A DNA stretch of 64,000 bases from CBDCVN01 sp965223045 (GTDB lineage: Bacteria; Deinococcota; Deinococci; Deinococcales; Trueperaceae). Under the pieces are notes generated by a model. The model made no database searches. It was not told the DNA's origin and worked only from the letters and a program-made list of their open reading frames with translations. Made by a program: the position numbers and the translations under genes. Location: the NCBI GenBank assembly GCA_965223045.1, contig CBDCVN010000013.1:4712001-4776000 (forward strand), given 5' to 3'. Shown here in pieces: positions 36,591 to 45,543 of this stretch; position 1 is the stretch's first letter, and every line of letters starts with the position of its first letter.

Positions 36591-37094
36591 AAAGTCATTT
36601 TTATGGCTTCCTGCGCAGTGATTTTGCTCACCTCAAAATGCCTCCTAAAACTTTTTGAGGTAATTTTACACTTATGCTTTCCTTCAGATAATACCTCAAT
36701 CTGTCTGGAACAGTGTTTACACTTTAAGAGGGTAAATCACTCCTGCACACATCTTTACAAAGGTATCTGAGGAATACCTTGTTTGGAAAAGACTCTTTAA
36801 GGGGTGCGTAATTCCAGTAAAAACTATAAGCTTCTTTAATATAAAGTTGTTGCACTTAAATTGCCTCTAAGACAGGAGTTGTACCCAATAGTATACGTGA
36901 TAAAATATTGTGTGAGCTGACATATTCAAGTTTAGGGGTATAAACTTTTAGATACACTTTTCTTCAAATAACTCTAAGTCTAATTCAGTCATCTGCATTA
37001 GGTTACCTCGAGCACTCAAACCCAACCAAGTCACTGATTAGTTTTCCTTGGCTCGAGCACTAAATCCGTTAAAAGCCAATATCCTTCCCTGTTC
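36591..37094. other. Intergenic region between R-M genes and DUF6932/XRE pair
   Basis: No gene seen. It holds a small inverted repeat with arms CTCAAAA and TTTTTGAG near 36630-36660 upstream of the endonuclease, a 7-bp inverted repeat (AAGGTAT 36760-36766, ATACCTT 36774-36780), module-boundary repeat copy 2 at 37007-37041 and a further CTCGAG at 37052. Confidence 0.4.
37007..37041. repeat. Module-boundary repeat, copy 2
   Basis: Same 35-bp element as at 34532: begins CTCGAGC, core CCCAACCAAG, ends ACTGATTAG. It separates the R-M genes from the DUF6932/XRE pair. The preceding about 30 bp also resemble the flank of copy 1 (TAATT.CA...CTG.TTA...TACCTCGAG). Confidence 0.6.
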
Positions 37095-37134
37095 TTGACA
37101 CAAGTAATCATGACATTTAAAATGTTGTCATGAT
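37095..37134 (+). promoter_or_regulatory. Promoter with embedded operator for DUF6932/XRE pair
   Basis: TTGACA (37095-37100), 17-nt spacer, TAAAAT (37118-37123). An 8-bp inverted repeat, TCATGACA at 37109-37116 and TGTCATGA at 37127-37134, brackets the -10 box, as in autoregulated antitoxin promoters. Confidence 0.65.
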
Positions 37135-37225
37135 ACCTGACTTTGCTGATAGGGGTGAACTACCTTCAGGCATCCACCTATCAAATTGGCAAGAGGTGGT
37201 TAGACAATTGGGTTGGACAAAATAA
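37130..37225 (+). pseudogene. DUF6932-type N-terminal fragment
   Basis: 31 codons: MIPDFADRGELPSGIHLSNW then QEVVRQLGWTK and a stop. The MIP.F...G.LP.GIH..W pattern is the start of DUF6932 family proteins, which are normally several times longer and often sit beside an XRE gene like the one that follows 35 bp later. The rest of the gene is missing, so the functional partner is lost here. Confidence 0.55.
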
Positions 37226-37260
37226 GGGAATCATCAAACTTGATTTAAGGAGTTGGAAAG

Positions 37261-37686
37261 ATGATAACCAATGAATTGCAATACAGAGTAACAAAAAGTG
37301 AAGCTCAAAAATTTGTTGATGCTATAGAAGATTTAAAACAAAAACCTTTAGGGAAAACTGATCCTATTCTACGTCAAGCACAAATTGATGCCATGCAAAG
37401 CCAGCTTGAGGAAATGTATCAAGACCTAGCTGATTATGAAGCTCTCAAACAGCAGAAACGTACTGAGTTTAATACACATTCTATAACAGAGTTGCCCTTA
37501 GGGTTGATTCAGGCTCGGATTGTTCAAGGGTTAACCCAAGAGCAACTGGCTGAGAAATTAGGTGTTTCTAAGCAACTAGTGCAGCGTGATGAGGAAAATT
37601 TTTATGCTAGTGCTAGTTTGCAACGATTAGCAAAAGTTGCTGAGGTTTTGGGGGTTAGATTTGATGGTAGGCTCGAGCTGGCATAA
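37261..37686 (+). CDS. XRE-family antitoxin-like regulator
   Basis: 141 residues. Helical N-terminal half (ITNELQYRVTKSEAQKFVDA, QAQIDAMQSQLEEMYQDLAD) and a C-terminal helix-turn-helix (LIQARIVQGLTQEQLAEKLG through LAKVAEVLGV). This arrangement is the usual partner of DUF6932 genes. AAGGAG lies about 5 nt before the ATG. It probably binds the inverted repeat at 37109-37134. With its partner truncated it may persist as a solitary regulator. Confidence 0.78.
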   Translation: MITNELQYRVTKSEAQKFVDAIEDLKQKPLGKTDPILRQAQIDAMQSQLEEMYQDLADYEALKQQKRTEFNTHSITELPLGLIQARIVQGLTQEQLAEKLGVSKQLVQRDEENFYASASLQRLAKVAEVLGVRFDGRLELA

Positions 37687-37825
37687 ACGTTCCTCAAGGA
37701 GTGTTCGAGCAGCTAAACTACACCACACATTCCTTTGCTCTAGCACATCAACCTAGCTCTGATTGTCACCAGAGGTTCTCGGACACAGCCCTAACTCTAA
37801 AACCCTTTATGAATTTGATGATTGA

Positions 37826-37860
37826 CTCGAGCTACCAAACCCAACCAAGCTACTGACCTG
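37826..37860. repeat. Module-boundary repeat, copy 3
   Basis: Begins CTCGAGC, core CCCAACCAAG, ends ACTGACCTG; 27 of 35 positions match copy 2 by eye. It follows the XRE gene and precedes a LysE-type gene remnant. Confidence 0.55.
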
Positions 37861-37866
37861 TTCTCC

Positions 37867-38097
37867 TTATTGGTCTGTCATTCCAAGTTTAACACCAAGG
37901 GCTGCAAGCATAGCTGCAAATGATTTTCGTAACCAGACAATAAGTCTAGGTGAATTAGAAATGTGTTCACGAACCACACTTGCCAAAACACCATACAAAA
38001 CAAAGATAATTAATGTTATGAGCATAAACAAAGTACTCAGCATAAACATTTCCATTACTTGAAAAGAGTTTTGAATTACATAAAAAGGGATCAGCAC
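37867..38097 (-). pseudogene. C-terminal remnant of a LysE/RhtB exporter
   Basis: About 60 residues match the end of LysE/RhtB amino-acid exporters: a hydrophobic helix FMLITLIIFVLYGVLASVV, then basic RLIVWLRKSFAAMLAALGVKLG. Full proteins are about 205 residues; the N-terminal two thirds are absent, and upstream sequence in frame does not look like the family. It is a decayed gene end next to boundary repeat copy 3. Confidence 0.6.
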
Positions 38098-38266
38098 ATA
38101 TTTTCTTAGACTTAGGAGGATTGTTACTTGCTATCTGGTTCCTATTTTTCTGAGAGTAAACTATTTTACTGAACTCGGTCAACCTGTTAACAAATAACAA
38201 CATTAAATTTGTTATAGTGAAATTAGCTAGATAGTATTAAAGGATAGGTTAATTTTATAATCCTAC

Positions 38267-41200
38267 TTGCCATACAGCACGTTAGGGATGGCTAAAATAT
38301 CTATGTCTGTCTACCTCAAGTTATTAGGTTCACCTACTATTTATCACAACAGCAATAAGCTCGAGTTCAAAACCACAAGAAAACATGTCCTACTTTTTTA
38401 CTTGGCAATTAACGGTGACTGGGTAAGCCGCGAAGTGCTAGCAGATCTTTTGTGGGATTCTGATGATGCAAGAGTACGTGATAATTTCCGAGTAACACTA
38501 TCAAAAACTAGGAGCGATAATAAATTCAGTTGGGCTCATTCCCTAGAAACTAAAGGCTCCTTACTAAAATTACCTTTAGAAAATGATGTAAGTGAATTCC
38601 GTAAAGCTATTAATGAGAAGCAATGGATTAAAGCACTAGAATTGTACCAGGGTCCCTTTTTAAAGGATGTGAGTATTCGTAACGCACCGCCACAATTTTG
38701 GGAGTGGTTGGATAGCGAACGTGAAGATATTTCTGATAAATGGCGTACAGCTGTAATGACCCAAGCCAAGATTTGGGAAAAAGAAGAACGCTTTACCGAT
38801 GCTAGTGACTTAGTACAAGTACTTTTAGAAGATGTTACTGCCTACGATGTTATTGAAGAGGCCTTGCTACAGTTATTTAGTTGTGCAAACAAAAGTGGTG
38901 AGTACGATCAAGCCTTGCGTTGCTACCAAAATACTAAAAGGCGCTTAGCTTCAGAGGAGATGTTGCTTAGTAAGGGTGTTGAGGAGCTTGCTGGGCAGTT
39001 GGAGCAAAGACGCCAGCAACAAACTCTAGTAGTTGAAGTTCCCCCTACTAAACACACTATTCCTGAGCAAGCCAATACCTTTATTGGGCGTGATATGGAG
39101 CTAAAGGAGATAGCTACTCAATTAGAACAAGATAGTTGTCGTTTGCTTACCCTAAAGGGTTTAGGTGGTATTGGTAAAACTCGTCTAGCTTTGCAAGTTG
39201 CTCTAGGTCAGAAAGAGAATTTTAATGATGGTGTCCATTTCATTCCTCTAGCTCCTCTTCAATCTACTAACAACCTTGCTGCTACTATTCTAAATGCGCT
39301 CAAGATATCTTTGCTTGCTGGACAAACTCCTGAGTTTAGCCTAAAAGAAAATTTGAAAAGTAAAGAGATGTTGCTTGTTTTGGACAACTTTGAGCATCTT
39401 CTGACAGGAACTCCTTTACTTAACGAGCTTTTAGGGCACGCCCTTAACCTAAAGTTATTAGTAACTTCTCGTGAGCCACTAAATATCACTTGGGAACATA
39501 CTTTTGAGGTTTATGGTATGCGCTATCCCAAAAAGTCTAATGACAAAGAATTTGCCCAGTATGATGCTGTGCGCCTCTTTACTCGTACTGCTCAGCAAGG
39601 AGATAACCAATTCCAACTAGAAGCCGAGCATTATCCTACTGTTTTAGAGATTTGCCGTATTGTGGATGGTATGCCGCTTGGTTTAGAGCTAGCGGCAGGT
39701 TGGTTACAAATTAGTTCCTATCAGGAAATTGCCAAGTCGCTAGCAGAAAATATTGGTGCAGTAGAAAGCACTCTAAAAGATATTCCCGAAAGGCACCGTA
39801 ATCTAGATAATGTTTTTGAGCACTCTTGGCGCTTGCTTAGCAATGTGGAGCAGAGTGTTTTGAGCAAGTTGTCTATTTTTAGGGGAGGGTTTGATAAGGG
39901 GGCTGCTAAAACTATTACTAATGCCCCTCAGATAACTCTTTTACAGCTTAAGCAGAAGTCGCTTGTGCGTAAGGCAGGAGATGAGCGTTTTGATTTGCAT
40001 GAGGTTATCCGGCAGGGGGCGGAGAAGAAGCTTAAAGAAGATGATGGTAAGTGTCAAAAAGTGTGCACTGCACACAGCTGCTACTATTTAAATTTCCTTG
40101 CTAATAACAATGAAACTATTAAAGCTAGTGACCTAGAAGTAATAAAAACAATTGAAGTTAATCTAGACAATGTTCGTGCAGCGTGGCATTGGGCAGTAGG
40201 TAATCTAGATGTTGACACATTACAAGCTAGCCTGACACCCCTACATTTCTTCCACCTAAATCAGGGGCGATTTCAAGAAGCTTTGGAGCTTTACAATTAT
40301 GCAGAAGAGTACTTTCACAAACATGATACAAAACACTTATTTTTTCCCCGTTTGCTCGAGCGGAAATCATGGTGCTTGAAAATGTTGGGCAATGTGCAAC
40401 AATCAATGATTTATAGTAGCAAAAGCATAGATCATTCAAAACAACTAAATGATATTTGGGGCATTATTGTTTCACTTCAAACCCTTGGCATATTAGAGAG
40501 AGAAAATGGAAATAATTCTAAAGCACGTACAATATGGCAAAAAGCACTAAAGCTTGCCGAGAAGCATAATGAAACTTTGGAAATACTCAGTATCTTAGCA
40601 AATCTTGCTATTCTTGAAGAACAAGAGGGAAACTATGAGCAAGCAGAAGCAAATTATCGCAGTACCGTAAACACATCAAAACAATTAGGAGACACCCCAA
40701 AATATCTTACATGCCTTAACAATCTAGCAACTTTTTTATTAAATACAAAGCGTTTTGATGAAGCAGAAACACTTTCAAAGGAGGGATTTAGTCTTTCTAA
40801 AAGAATAAACCAAGATGCTCACTTGCCTTACTTTTTGCTTAAACTTGCCAGAGTAGCCAGTTTCCGTAAAAACTATGATAAAGCATGGCAATTAGCCCAA
40901 CAGGCATTTACTTTAGCCCAAGAGCAAAATAACATTCCTTACTGCGCAAAAATTTGCCATTTCCTTGGAGATGTTGCACTTGCGACTAGACAATCTTCAC
41001 AAAGCTATAATTATTTTAAGCAAGGTCTAAAACTTGCTCAAGGTGTGCAAAACTTACCGACGATTCATGATATGCTTACTAGCATTGCCAAGCTTTATAA
41101 TTTGGAAGGGAATACTGAAGAGGCCATTAGTCTTCTTGAGCTGCTAGCACAGCAATCATCACTTGTAAAAGCAACAGAAAACAACATTACAAACTTACTT

Positions 41201-41311
41201 AAAGAGCTAAAAGACCAAATAGCTTCAGCACAACTTACTGAAGCTAAAAAAGAAGTAAAAACTTTAAGCTTAAAAGAATTTGTAGGAAGCTTTATTCAAA
41301 ATAATCCTTAG
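38267..41311 (+). CDS. BTAD/NB-ARC/TPR transcriptional regulator (SARP-like)
   Basis: Up to 1014 residues. An OmpR-type winged helix plus bacterial transcriptional activator domain (about 13-255, SVYLKLLGSPTIYHN, DALYQGPFLKDV-like ELYQGPFLKDV), an NB-ARC/STAND ATPase (GLGGIGKTRLALQVA P-loop, LLVLDNFEHLL Walker B, VTSREPL, DGMPLGLELAA), then about 350 residues of TPR repeats. STAND regulators sense a ligand via TPRs and activate nearby or distant genes. The start is uncertain: TTG 38267, ATG 38288 and ATG 38303 are all in frame; ATG 38303 sits right before the conserved domain. Target genes are not evident. Confidence 0.85.
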   Translation: MPYSTLGMAKISMSVYLKLLGSPTIYHNSNKLEFKTTRKHVLLFYLAINGDWVSREVLADLLWDSDDARVRDNFRVTLSKTRSDNKFSWAHSLETKGSLLKLPLENDVSEFRKAINEKQWIKALELYQGPFLKDVSIRNAPPQFWEWLDSEREDISDKWRTAVMTQAKIWEKEERFTDASDLVQVLLEDVTAYDVIEEALLQLFSCANKSGEYDQALRCYQNTKRRLASEEMLLSKGVEELAGQLEQRRQQQTLVVEVPPTKHTIPEQANTFIGRDMELKEIATQLEQDSCRLLTLKGLGGIGKTRLALQVALGQKENFNDGVHFIPLAPLQSTNNLAATILNALKISLLAGQTPEFSLKENLKSKEMLLVLDNFEHLLTGTPLLNELLGHALNLKLLVTSREPLNITWEHTFEVYGMRYPKKSNDKEFAQYDAVRLFTRTAQQGDNQFQLEAEHYPTVLEICRIVDGMPLGLELAAGWLQISSYQEIAKSLAENIGAVESTLKDIPERHRNLDNVFEHSWRLLSNVEQSVLSKLSIFRGGFDKGAAKTITNAPQITLLQLKQKSLVRKAGDERFDLHEVIRQGAEKKLKEDDGKCQKVCTAHSCYYLNFLANNNETIKASDLEVIKTIEVNLDNVRAAWHWAVGNLDVDTLQASLTPLHFFHLNQGRFQEALELYNYAEEYFHKHDTKHLFFPRLLERKSWCLKMLGNVQQSMIYSSKSIDHSKQLNDIWGIIVSLQTLGILERENGNNSKARTIWQKALKLAEKHNETLEILSILANLAILEEQEGNYEQAEANYRSTVNTSKQLGDTPKYLTCLNNLATFLLNTKRFDEAETLSKEGFSLSKRINQDAHLPYFLLKLARVASFRKNYDKAWQLAQQAFTLAQEQNNIPYCAKICHFLGDVALATRQSSQSYNYFKQGLKLAQGVQNLPTIHDMLTSIAKLYNLEGNTEEAISLLELLAQQSSLVKATENNITNLLKELKDQIASAQLTEAKKEVKTLSLKEFVGSFIQNNP

Positions 41312-41360
41312 TTCTTACAAATTCCAATTGCCTACCTTAAACTTAAACTCTAAATTAAAT

Positions 41361-41750
41361 TTACCCTCCTCCAGGAACTGACCCATGCCCTGCAGCAAAA
41401 TCAAGCATTACTTCCTCAATAATATCATAGGATTGGGCAAGTGCTGCTTTTGAAGTTGCATACTCCCTAGAATGACAATAATCATCCCTCTGGGCCCTAT
41501 CTAAAAATATGTGGTTAAACACGGTAATATGACCATTCCTCTTATAAGCTCGGGAGCCAAGAAAGTAATTACGTAATTGCTTTTCAGACCAATCTCTAAC
41601 TGCTTGATACCACGGGTCATAGTCCTCGTCATGCATCCTCTTAAAATCAATAGGACCCTCCTTGGCTACAAGCGTCAAAGCCATTACGTAGTCAATTTCA
41701 TACTCCTCCGAATACCCTGCTGGCCGGGTTGGCGGTTTATGTTGTGCCAT
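41361..41750 (-). CDS. Hypothetical protein, soluble
   Basis: 129 residues with a near-perfect ribosome site (AAAGGTGATC) before the ATG at 41750, so very likely translated. Sequence is aromatic and charged (DPWYQAVRDWSEKQLRNYFL, ITVFNHIFLDRAQRDDYCH) with a Gly-rich end (GHGSVPGGG). I do not recognise the family. It converges with the BTAD regulator. Confidence 0.65.
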   Translation of the reverse strand: MAQHKPPTRPAGYSEEYEIDYVMALTLVAKEGPIDFKRMHDEDYDPWYQAVRDWSEKQLRNYFLGSRAYKRNGHITVFNHIFLDRAQRDDYCHSREYATSKAALAQSYDIIEEVMLDFAAGHGSVPGGG

Positions 41751-42391
41751 AATCTAGATCACCTTTCTTAAAAAGATTTAATCATACTCATCTTAGCATT
41801 GCAAAGTCAATTCACCGTTAATCTGGCACGTCCTTTATCAACGCCTAGATAAATGATTGTTTTATGATTATAATGAGAAAAATTATCCAAAGTCAATAAC
41901 CTTAAAAATTAACCCCCCAACATAATTTTTTAAAAGCAAATATTTCAATCACTCACTCTCTTCCCATGCTACAAACAACATTCGTAGGGGTTAAAAAACT
42001 TGAACCCTTCCAAACCCAAATTCCCCCAAATACCATTCAACAACTACTTAATCCTTGCAAACACCTAACCCCCACAAACATCAAACTCAAAAATCCCCTA
42101 CCACCAAACATCACACTCCTTCATGTTCTAACAAAACCATTCGGAAACGTTAATTTGAAACCCTTGAACAATCAAACCTATAGACCTTGGAATGATTTTT
42201 TGTATTGGTTTGTTGTGTGTAAAAATCCATGCTGTGAGGGTTTGCCCTGGTAGGGCTCAAAATCTTGAGTCCCTACATTATCGCTGACAATAACAAAATT
42301 TACCTAAATCCCCTTTCCTTATTACTTCATTTAACAAACCTAACTATGCTAAACTCTTTGAATTAAGTTCCTTTACTAAAAGGAGGTCGCC
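41751..42391. other. Gene-free tract with G-depleted DNA and a hairpin
   Basis: From about 41890 to 42180 the top strand is almost free of G (about 8 G in 180 nt at 41941-42120) but rich in C, unlike the rest of the window. A 95-codon frame at 41966-42253 is open mainly because two stop codons need G; it lacks a ribosome site. At 42251-42277 an inverted repeat GTAGGGCTCAA / TTGAGTCCCTAC (one bulged base) forms a stable hairpin. Confidence 0.5.
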
Positions 42392-43141
42392 ATGACAACA
42401 GCAACTATAGAAAAACGTGTTACCAAAACAGAAGACCGCTTGGACAAAATAGAACAACTAATACTACAACAATCTATAAACATTACAAAAGGACAGCAAG
42501 AAACTGCTGAGCTCAAAGCTGCTATGGCAGAATCCTATAAAAGAACAGAGCAAGGCTTTGCTGAACTTAGAGCCTCTAACGCTGAACTTAGAGCCTCTAT
42601 TACTGAACTTAGAGCCTCTAATGAAGAATCCTATAAAAGAACAGAGCAAGGTTTTGCTGAACTTAGGAAAAGCCGCAAGCAGCTAGATAAAAAATTAGGA
42701 GAACTTTCTAGACGCTTGGGTACAATTGTTGAAGATATAGTTGCTCCTAGCTTGGAAAAGATATTTTTGAAAGTTGTTAATCTACCAGATGAGAGTAAAC
42801 CATTAATTAATGTTCGTGTGAAGAGAAAGCACAGTGTTACCAAAGAGATTCGAGAGTTTGATGCAATAGCAGAATGCGAAGAATATCTACTGGTTAATGA
42901 AACTAAGAGCCAGTTGAAACCTGAAGACATTCCTAAGTTTTTAGATACTCTAGAAGAGTTTTACGATTATTTCCCAGAGCACAAGGATAAAGGTTTAGTG
43001 ATTATAGGAGCAATGTCATCATTACATTTAGATAAAAGCCTTATAACGGCATTGTCAAAGCAAGGATTGCTTGCACTTGCTATTGGTGACACCATTACAA
43101 CACTAAAGAATCCTGAAGGGTTTAAGTGGAGAGCATTTTAG
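42392..43141 (+). CDS. Coiled-coil PD-(D/E)XK-like protein (DUF3782-type)
   Basis: 249 residues. AGGAGGT precedes the ATG. The N-terminal 110 residues are a coiled coil with repeated AELRAS(N/I) heptads and a duplicated EESYKRTEQGFAELR unit; the C-terminal half has the nuclease-like pattern EFDAIAECEEYLLVNETKS (Asp...Glu-x-Lys) and hydrophobic strands (GLVIIGAMSS). Such genes are common in cyanobacteria and other filamentous or aggregating bacteria; a nuclease role is predicted but function is unknown. The 3' end overlaps the next fragment by 16 bp. Confidence 0.75.
   Translation: MTTATIEKRVTKTEDRLDKIEQLILQQSINITKGQQETAELKAAMAESYKRTEQGFAELRASNAELRASITELRASNEESYKRTEQGFAELRKSRKQLDKKLGELSRRLGTIVEDIVAPSLEKIFLKVVNLPDESKPLINVRVKRKHSVTKEIREFDAIAECEEYLLVNETKSQLKPEDIPKFLDTLEEFYDYFPEHKDKGLVIIGAMSSLHLDKSLITALSKQGLLALAIGDTITTLKNPEGFKWRAF
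42529..42668 (+). repeat. Direct repeats within the coiled-coil gene
   Basis: A 40-bp unit covering GAATCCTATAAAAGAACAGA and the following 20 bases occurs about 95 bp apart (near 42530 and 42625), with 39 of 40 bases the same. Between them CTGAACTTAGAGCCTCTA repeats in tandem three times. These repeats encode the coiled-coil heptads and could allow length change by slippage. Confidence 0.7.
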
Positions 43142-43323
43142 GACTGTCTTTTCCCACTTGGATCATTAGCATATTGGCTCTTGGCATACTTCTATTTGGT
43201 TGCAGCAGCAATAATAACAATTTAGATGAAGAACTAAGCTCCCTTTTAGCTAGAGCAGGTGTAACTCAACTAGATCCGGGGCCTACTCCTGCTGCCAAAA
43301 AGGCTGAGTTAGGCAGACGGTAA
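43126..43323 (+). pseudogene. Truncated cytochrome-c-peroxidase-like lipoprotein start
   Basis: 65 codons: a lipoprotein signal (ISILALGILLFGCSSN) followed by LLARAGVTQLDPGPTPAAKK and AELGR. The LDPGP.P...K..LGR pattern is the start of di-heme cytochrome c peroxidase (MauG-type) proteins just before LF.D..LSG...CATCH. A stop occurs there and no heme motif follows, so most of the gene is lost, probably by the IS607 event about 0.3 kb downstream. Confidence 0.55.
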
Positions 43324-43623
43324 ACCTACAGAAGTAGTGTTGATCTTAAGATGGATAAACTTTTATTGTAATGATGAATAAAGCACCAAACCGCTCCAAT
43401 ATGGTTTTACAATATTCTCAGAATTACATTTTGGACAGGTTATATTTTATTTCTTAACCCTTTAAAAAGTTGATGTCAACATTACTACTTGTGAAGCACT
43501 ACCGTTGTAAAAAGTCTTATGATATCTACAAAAATCTGCTGATATCTGCTTTAATTCCTGCTTCATAGAAAGTAGTTTCACTATGTCCTAATGGTCATAG
43601 CCAGAGCTCCAAGCTCCACAGGC

Positions 43624-44745
43624 TTAAGTTTCCGTGCAACTCACGGTACATAATTTCTCAAGATTCAGAGCTGCATTTAAATCTCTATCAGCTTTAAATC
43701 CACATTCGCATTCAAAGACACGTTTACTTAAGGGCATTTCATGCATTGCGCTACAGTTACTACACATCTTTGTAGAAGGATAAAATCTGTCTGCAACTAC
43801 TATTTCACTGCCATACATTTCAGCTTTATAAGTTAACTGTCTTCTAAACTCCGCAAAACCACCATCAGCAATGTATTTGGCTAGCTTGTGGTTTTTAAGC
43901 ATGCCTTTTACATTCAAATCCTCAATGGCAATCTTTTTAAAGTTTTTGGTTAAATACGTTGTTAGTTTATGTATAACATCAAGTCGCTTATTTGCTATGG
44001 CAGCATGTAGTTTCGCAACTTCCATTTTAGCATTAGTTCTATTCTTAGAACCTTTTTGCTTTTTGCTTAATCGCTTTTGTACCAGTTCTAGGCGTTTAGT
44101 TAAAACTCTTAACGCCTTTGCTCCTTCTATTTCTTGACCATTAGACAATGTGGCTAACTTGCTTATACCCAGATCAACACCTATCATGCCAGCTTGGTTT
44201 TCACTCGCATGAAATGGGCAATCAACAGTTAAAGCTATATACCATTTGTCTGCTGTCCTTGAGACAGTGCCAGATTTTATAGTGCCTTGGAATCTTAATT
44301 CTTCAGACATTTTTATCCAGCCAATCTTAGGAAGTTTAACTGCTTGACCTTCTACTTTTAGGGTTTCAGGTCCATTATCAGCTCTAAAACTATCATTCTT
44401 CCCTTTAGTATGGAACTTAGGGAATCCTATTTCAGCTTTTTTTATCTTGCCAGCTTGGTAAAGCTTGAATCGCCTAAAAGCATGTGCATACGCTAATCCT
44501 AAATTCTTAATGGCTTGCTGTGGTGCAGATTTAGTGACTTCATACATCTAAGGAAATTGGATAAGCTTAATAGCGTTCAGTTCTTTTCTTAGCTTGGCTT
44601 CGTTAACTTGCTGTTTAGCTTTATATCGTTGCTGCCATTCTGCTAGAGCCCAATTATAGGCAAATCTTGCAACACCACAAGCTTTACTCAAATATTCACC
44701 TTGTTTACGTGTAGGTTCTAGCCTAATCTTGTGTACTCGCAGCAT
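43624..44745 (-). pseudogene. tnpB: tnpB (IS607 A) interrupted by one in-frame stop
   Basis: The first 65 codons (LRVHKIRLEPTRKQGEYLSK, WALAEWQQRYKAK) and the next 307 (MYEVTKSAPQQAIKNLGLAY onward) are in the same phase, separated only by TAG at 44548-44550 after IQFP. TnpB proteins normally have Trp here (PW.YEV), so TGG to TAG is the likely change. Everything else looks active: RuvC Asp in IGVDLGISKLATLSNG, Glu in IAIEDLNVKGML, zinc finger CSNC...CECG and final Asp in DRDLNAALNL. A Met follows the stop directly. TnpB is an RNA-guided DNA endonuclease that helps the element persist. Confidence 0.85.
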
Positions 44746-45337
44746 CCTGTAACTTTTCCATCATCTTTTTATGCTTTTTGCTTCTGCTACCATACAACCT
44801 TGCGCTAAACACAGTTATAATCTCTAGTACGTCTTGTGCCAACTCTTCTTCAAATGTTGGTTGTTCTCCTTTATGGATAATTACAATTTCAATATTTTGT
44901 AATTCACATATGGTAAAAACCAATTCAGCACCAAATCTTAGTAATCTATCTTTATGAGTTAAGACCAGTCGCTTAATCTCCCTAGTAACTATTAACTCTA
45001 GTAATTTATTTAATCCTTTCTTTCGGTAGTTCATCCCACTACCAAGATCTCTTATAACTTCTGATTTCCAACCTTTTGCTGCACAATAAGCTTCTAACAT
45101 GGCTTGTTGCCTATCTAGATCAGCTTTCTGATCTTGGCTACTAACCCGAGCATAGCAAATTGTAGGAGCTGCCTCATTGCTTAAATTTTGAAGCTTATTA
45201 GCATCATAATACCGTGTTCCACTTTTACTTTTCCTATCAGGAATTAGTTCCCCTGTGGTTTCCCATTTACGCAAAGTCTGCATTGTTACGCCAAGTAATT
45301 CAGCAGCTTGACCTATTTTGATTAACTTTGCAGACAT
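44723..45337 (-). CDS. tnpA: IS607-family serine recombinase A (TnpA)
   Basis: 204 residues. N-terminal MerR-like helix-turn-helix (KIGQAAELLGVTMQTLRKWE), then a serine recombinase domain with the catalytic Ser in ICYARVSSQDQKADLDRQ, GSGMNYRKKGLNKLLEL and LVLTHKDRLLRFG. It performs excision and integration of the element. It overlaps tnpB by 23 bp. Confidence 0.92.
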   Translation of the reverse strand: MSAKLIKIGQAAELLGVTMQTLRKWETTGELIPDRKSKSGTRYYDANKLQNLSNEAAPTICYARVSSQDQKADLDRQQAMLEAYCAAKGWKSEVIRDLGSGMNYRKKGLNKLLELIVTREIKRLVLTHKDRLLRFGAELVFTICELQNIEIVIIHKGEQPTFEEELAQDVLEIITVFSARLYGSRSKKHKKMMEKLQDAASTQD

Positions 45338-45543
45338 AGTATAAAATACTATCAGATAGTAATAGATATTTCAACACTGTTACTTACCCAATTTTGGCCC
45401 TTAGTTTTTCCAAGCAGATTAACCATTTAGGATGACTGTAGCTCATTATCAAGCTGCTCATTGTCATATAAATTAGTGTTTCACTTGCTTCTGCTAAGCT
45501 CAAACGAAGTGAGAGCAGAAAACTGTTAAAATTTAGGCTGATT

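Larger units (their letters stand above)
43590..45345 (-). mobile_element. IS607-family element A (tnpB disrupted)
   Basis: Contains an IS607 serine recombinase gene followed by tnpB with overlapping ends, the standard IS607 order. Ends are approximate because this family makes no target duplications. The 3' flank of tnpB (about 43560-43660) has pairing segments such as CCGTGAGTTGCACGG on the reverse strand, likely the omega-RNA region. No CTCGAG inside. Confidence 0.75.

Noticed and set aside
41966..42253. 95-codon open frame on the top strand
   Set aside because: It is open because the tract lacks G (no TAG or TGA possible); no ribosome site and low-complexity Pro/Asn/Lys composition.
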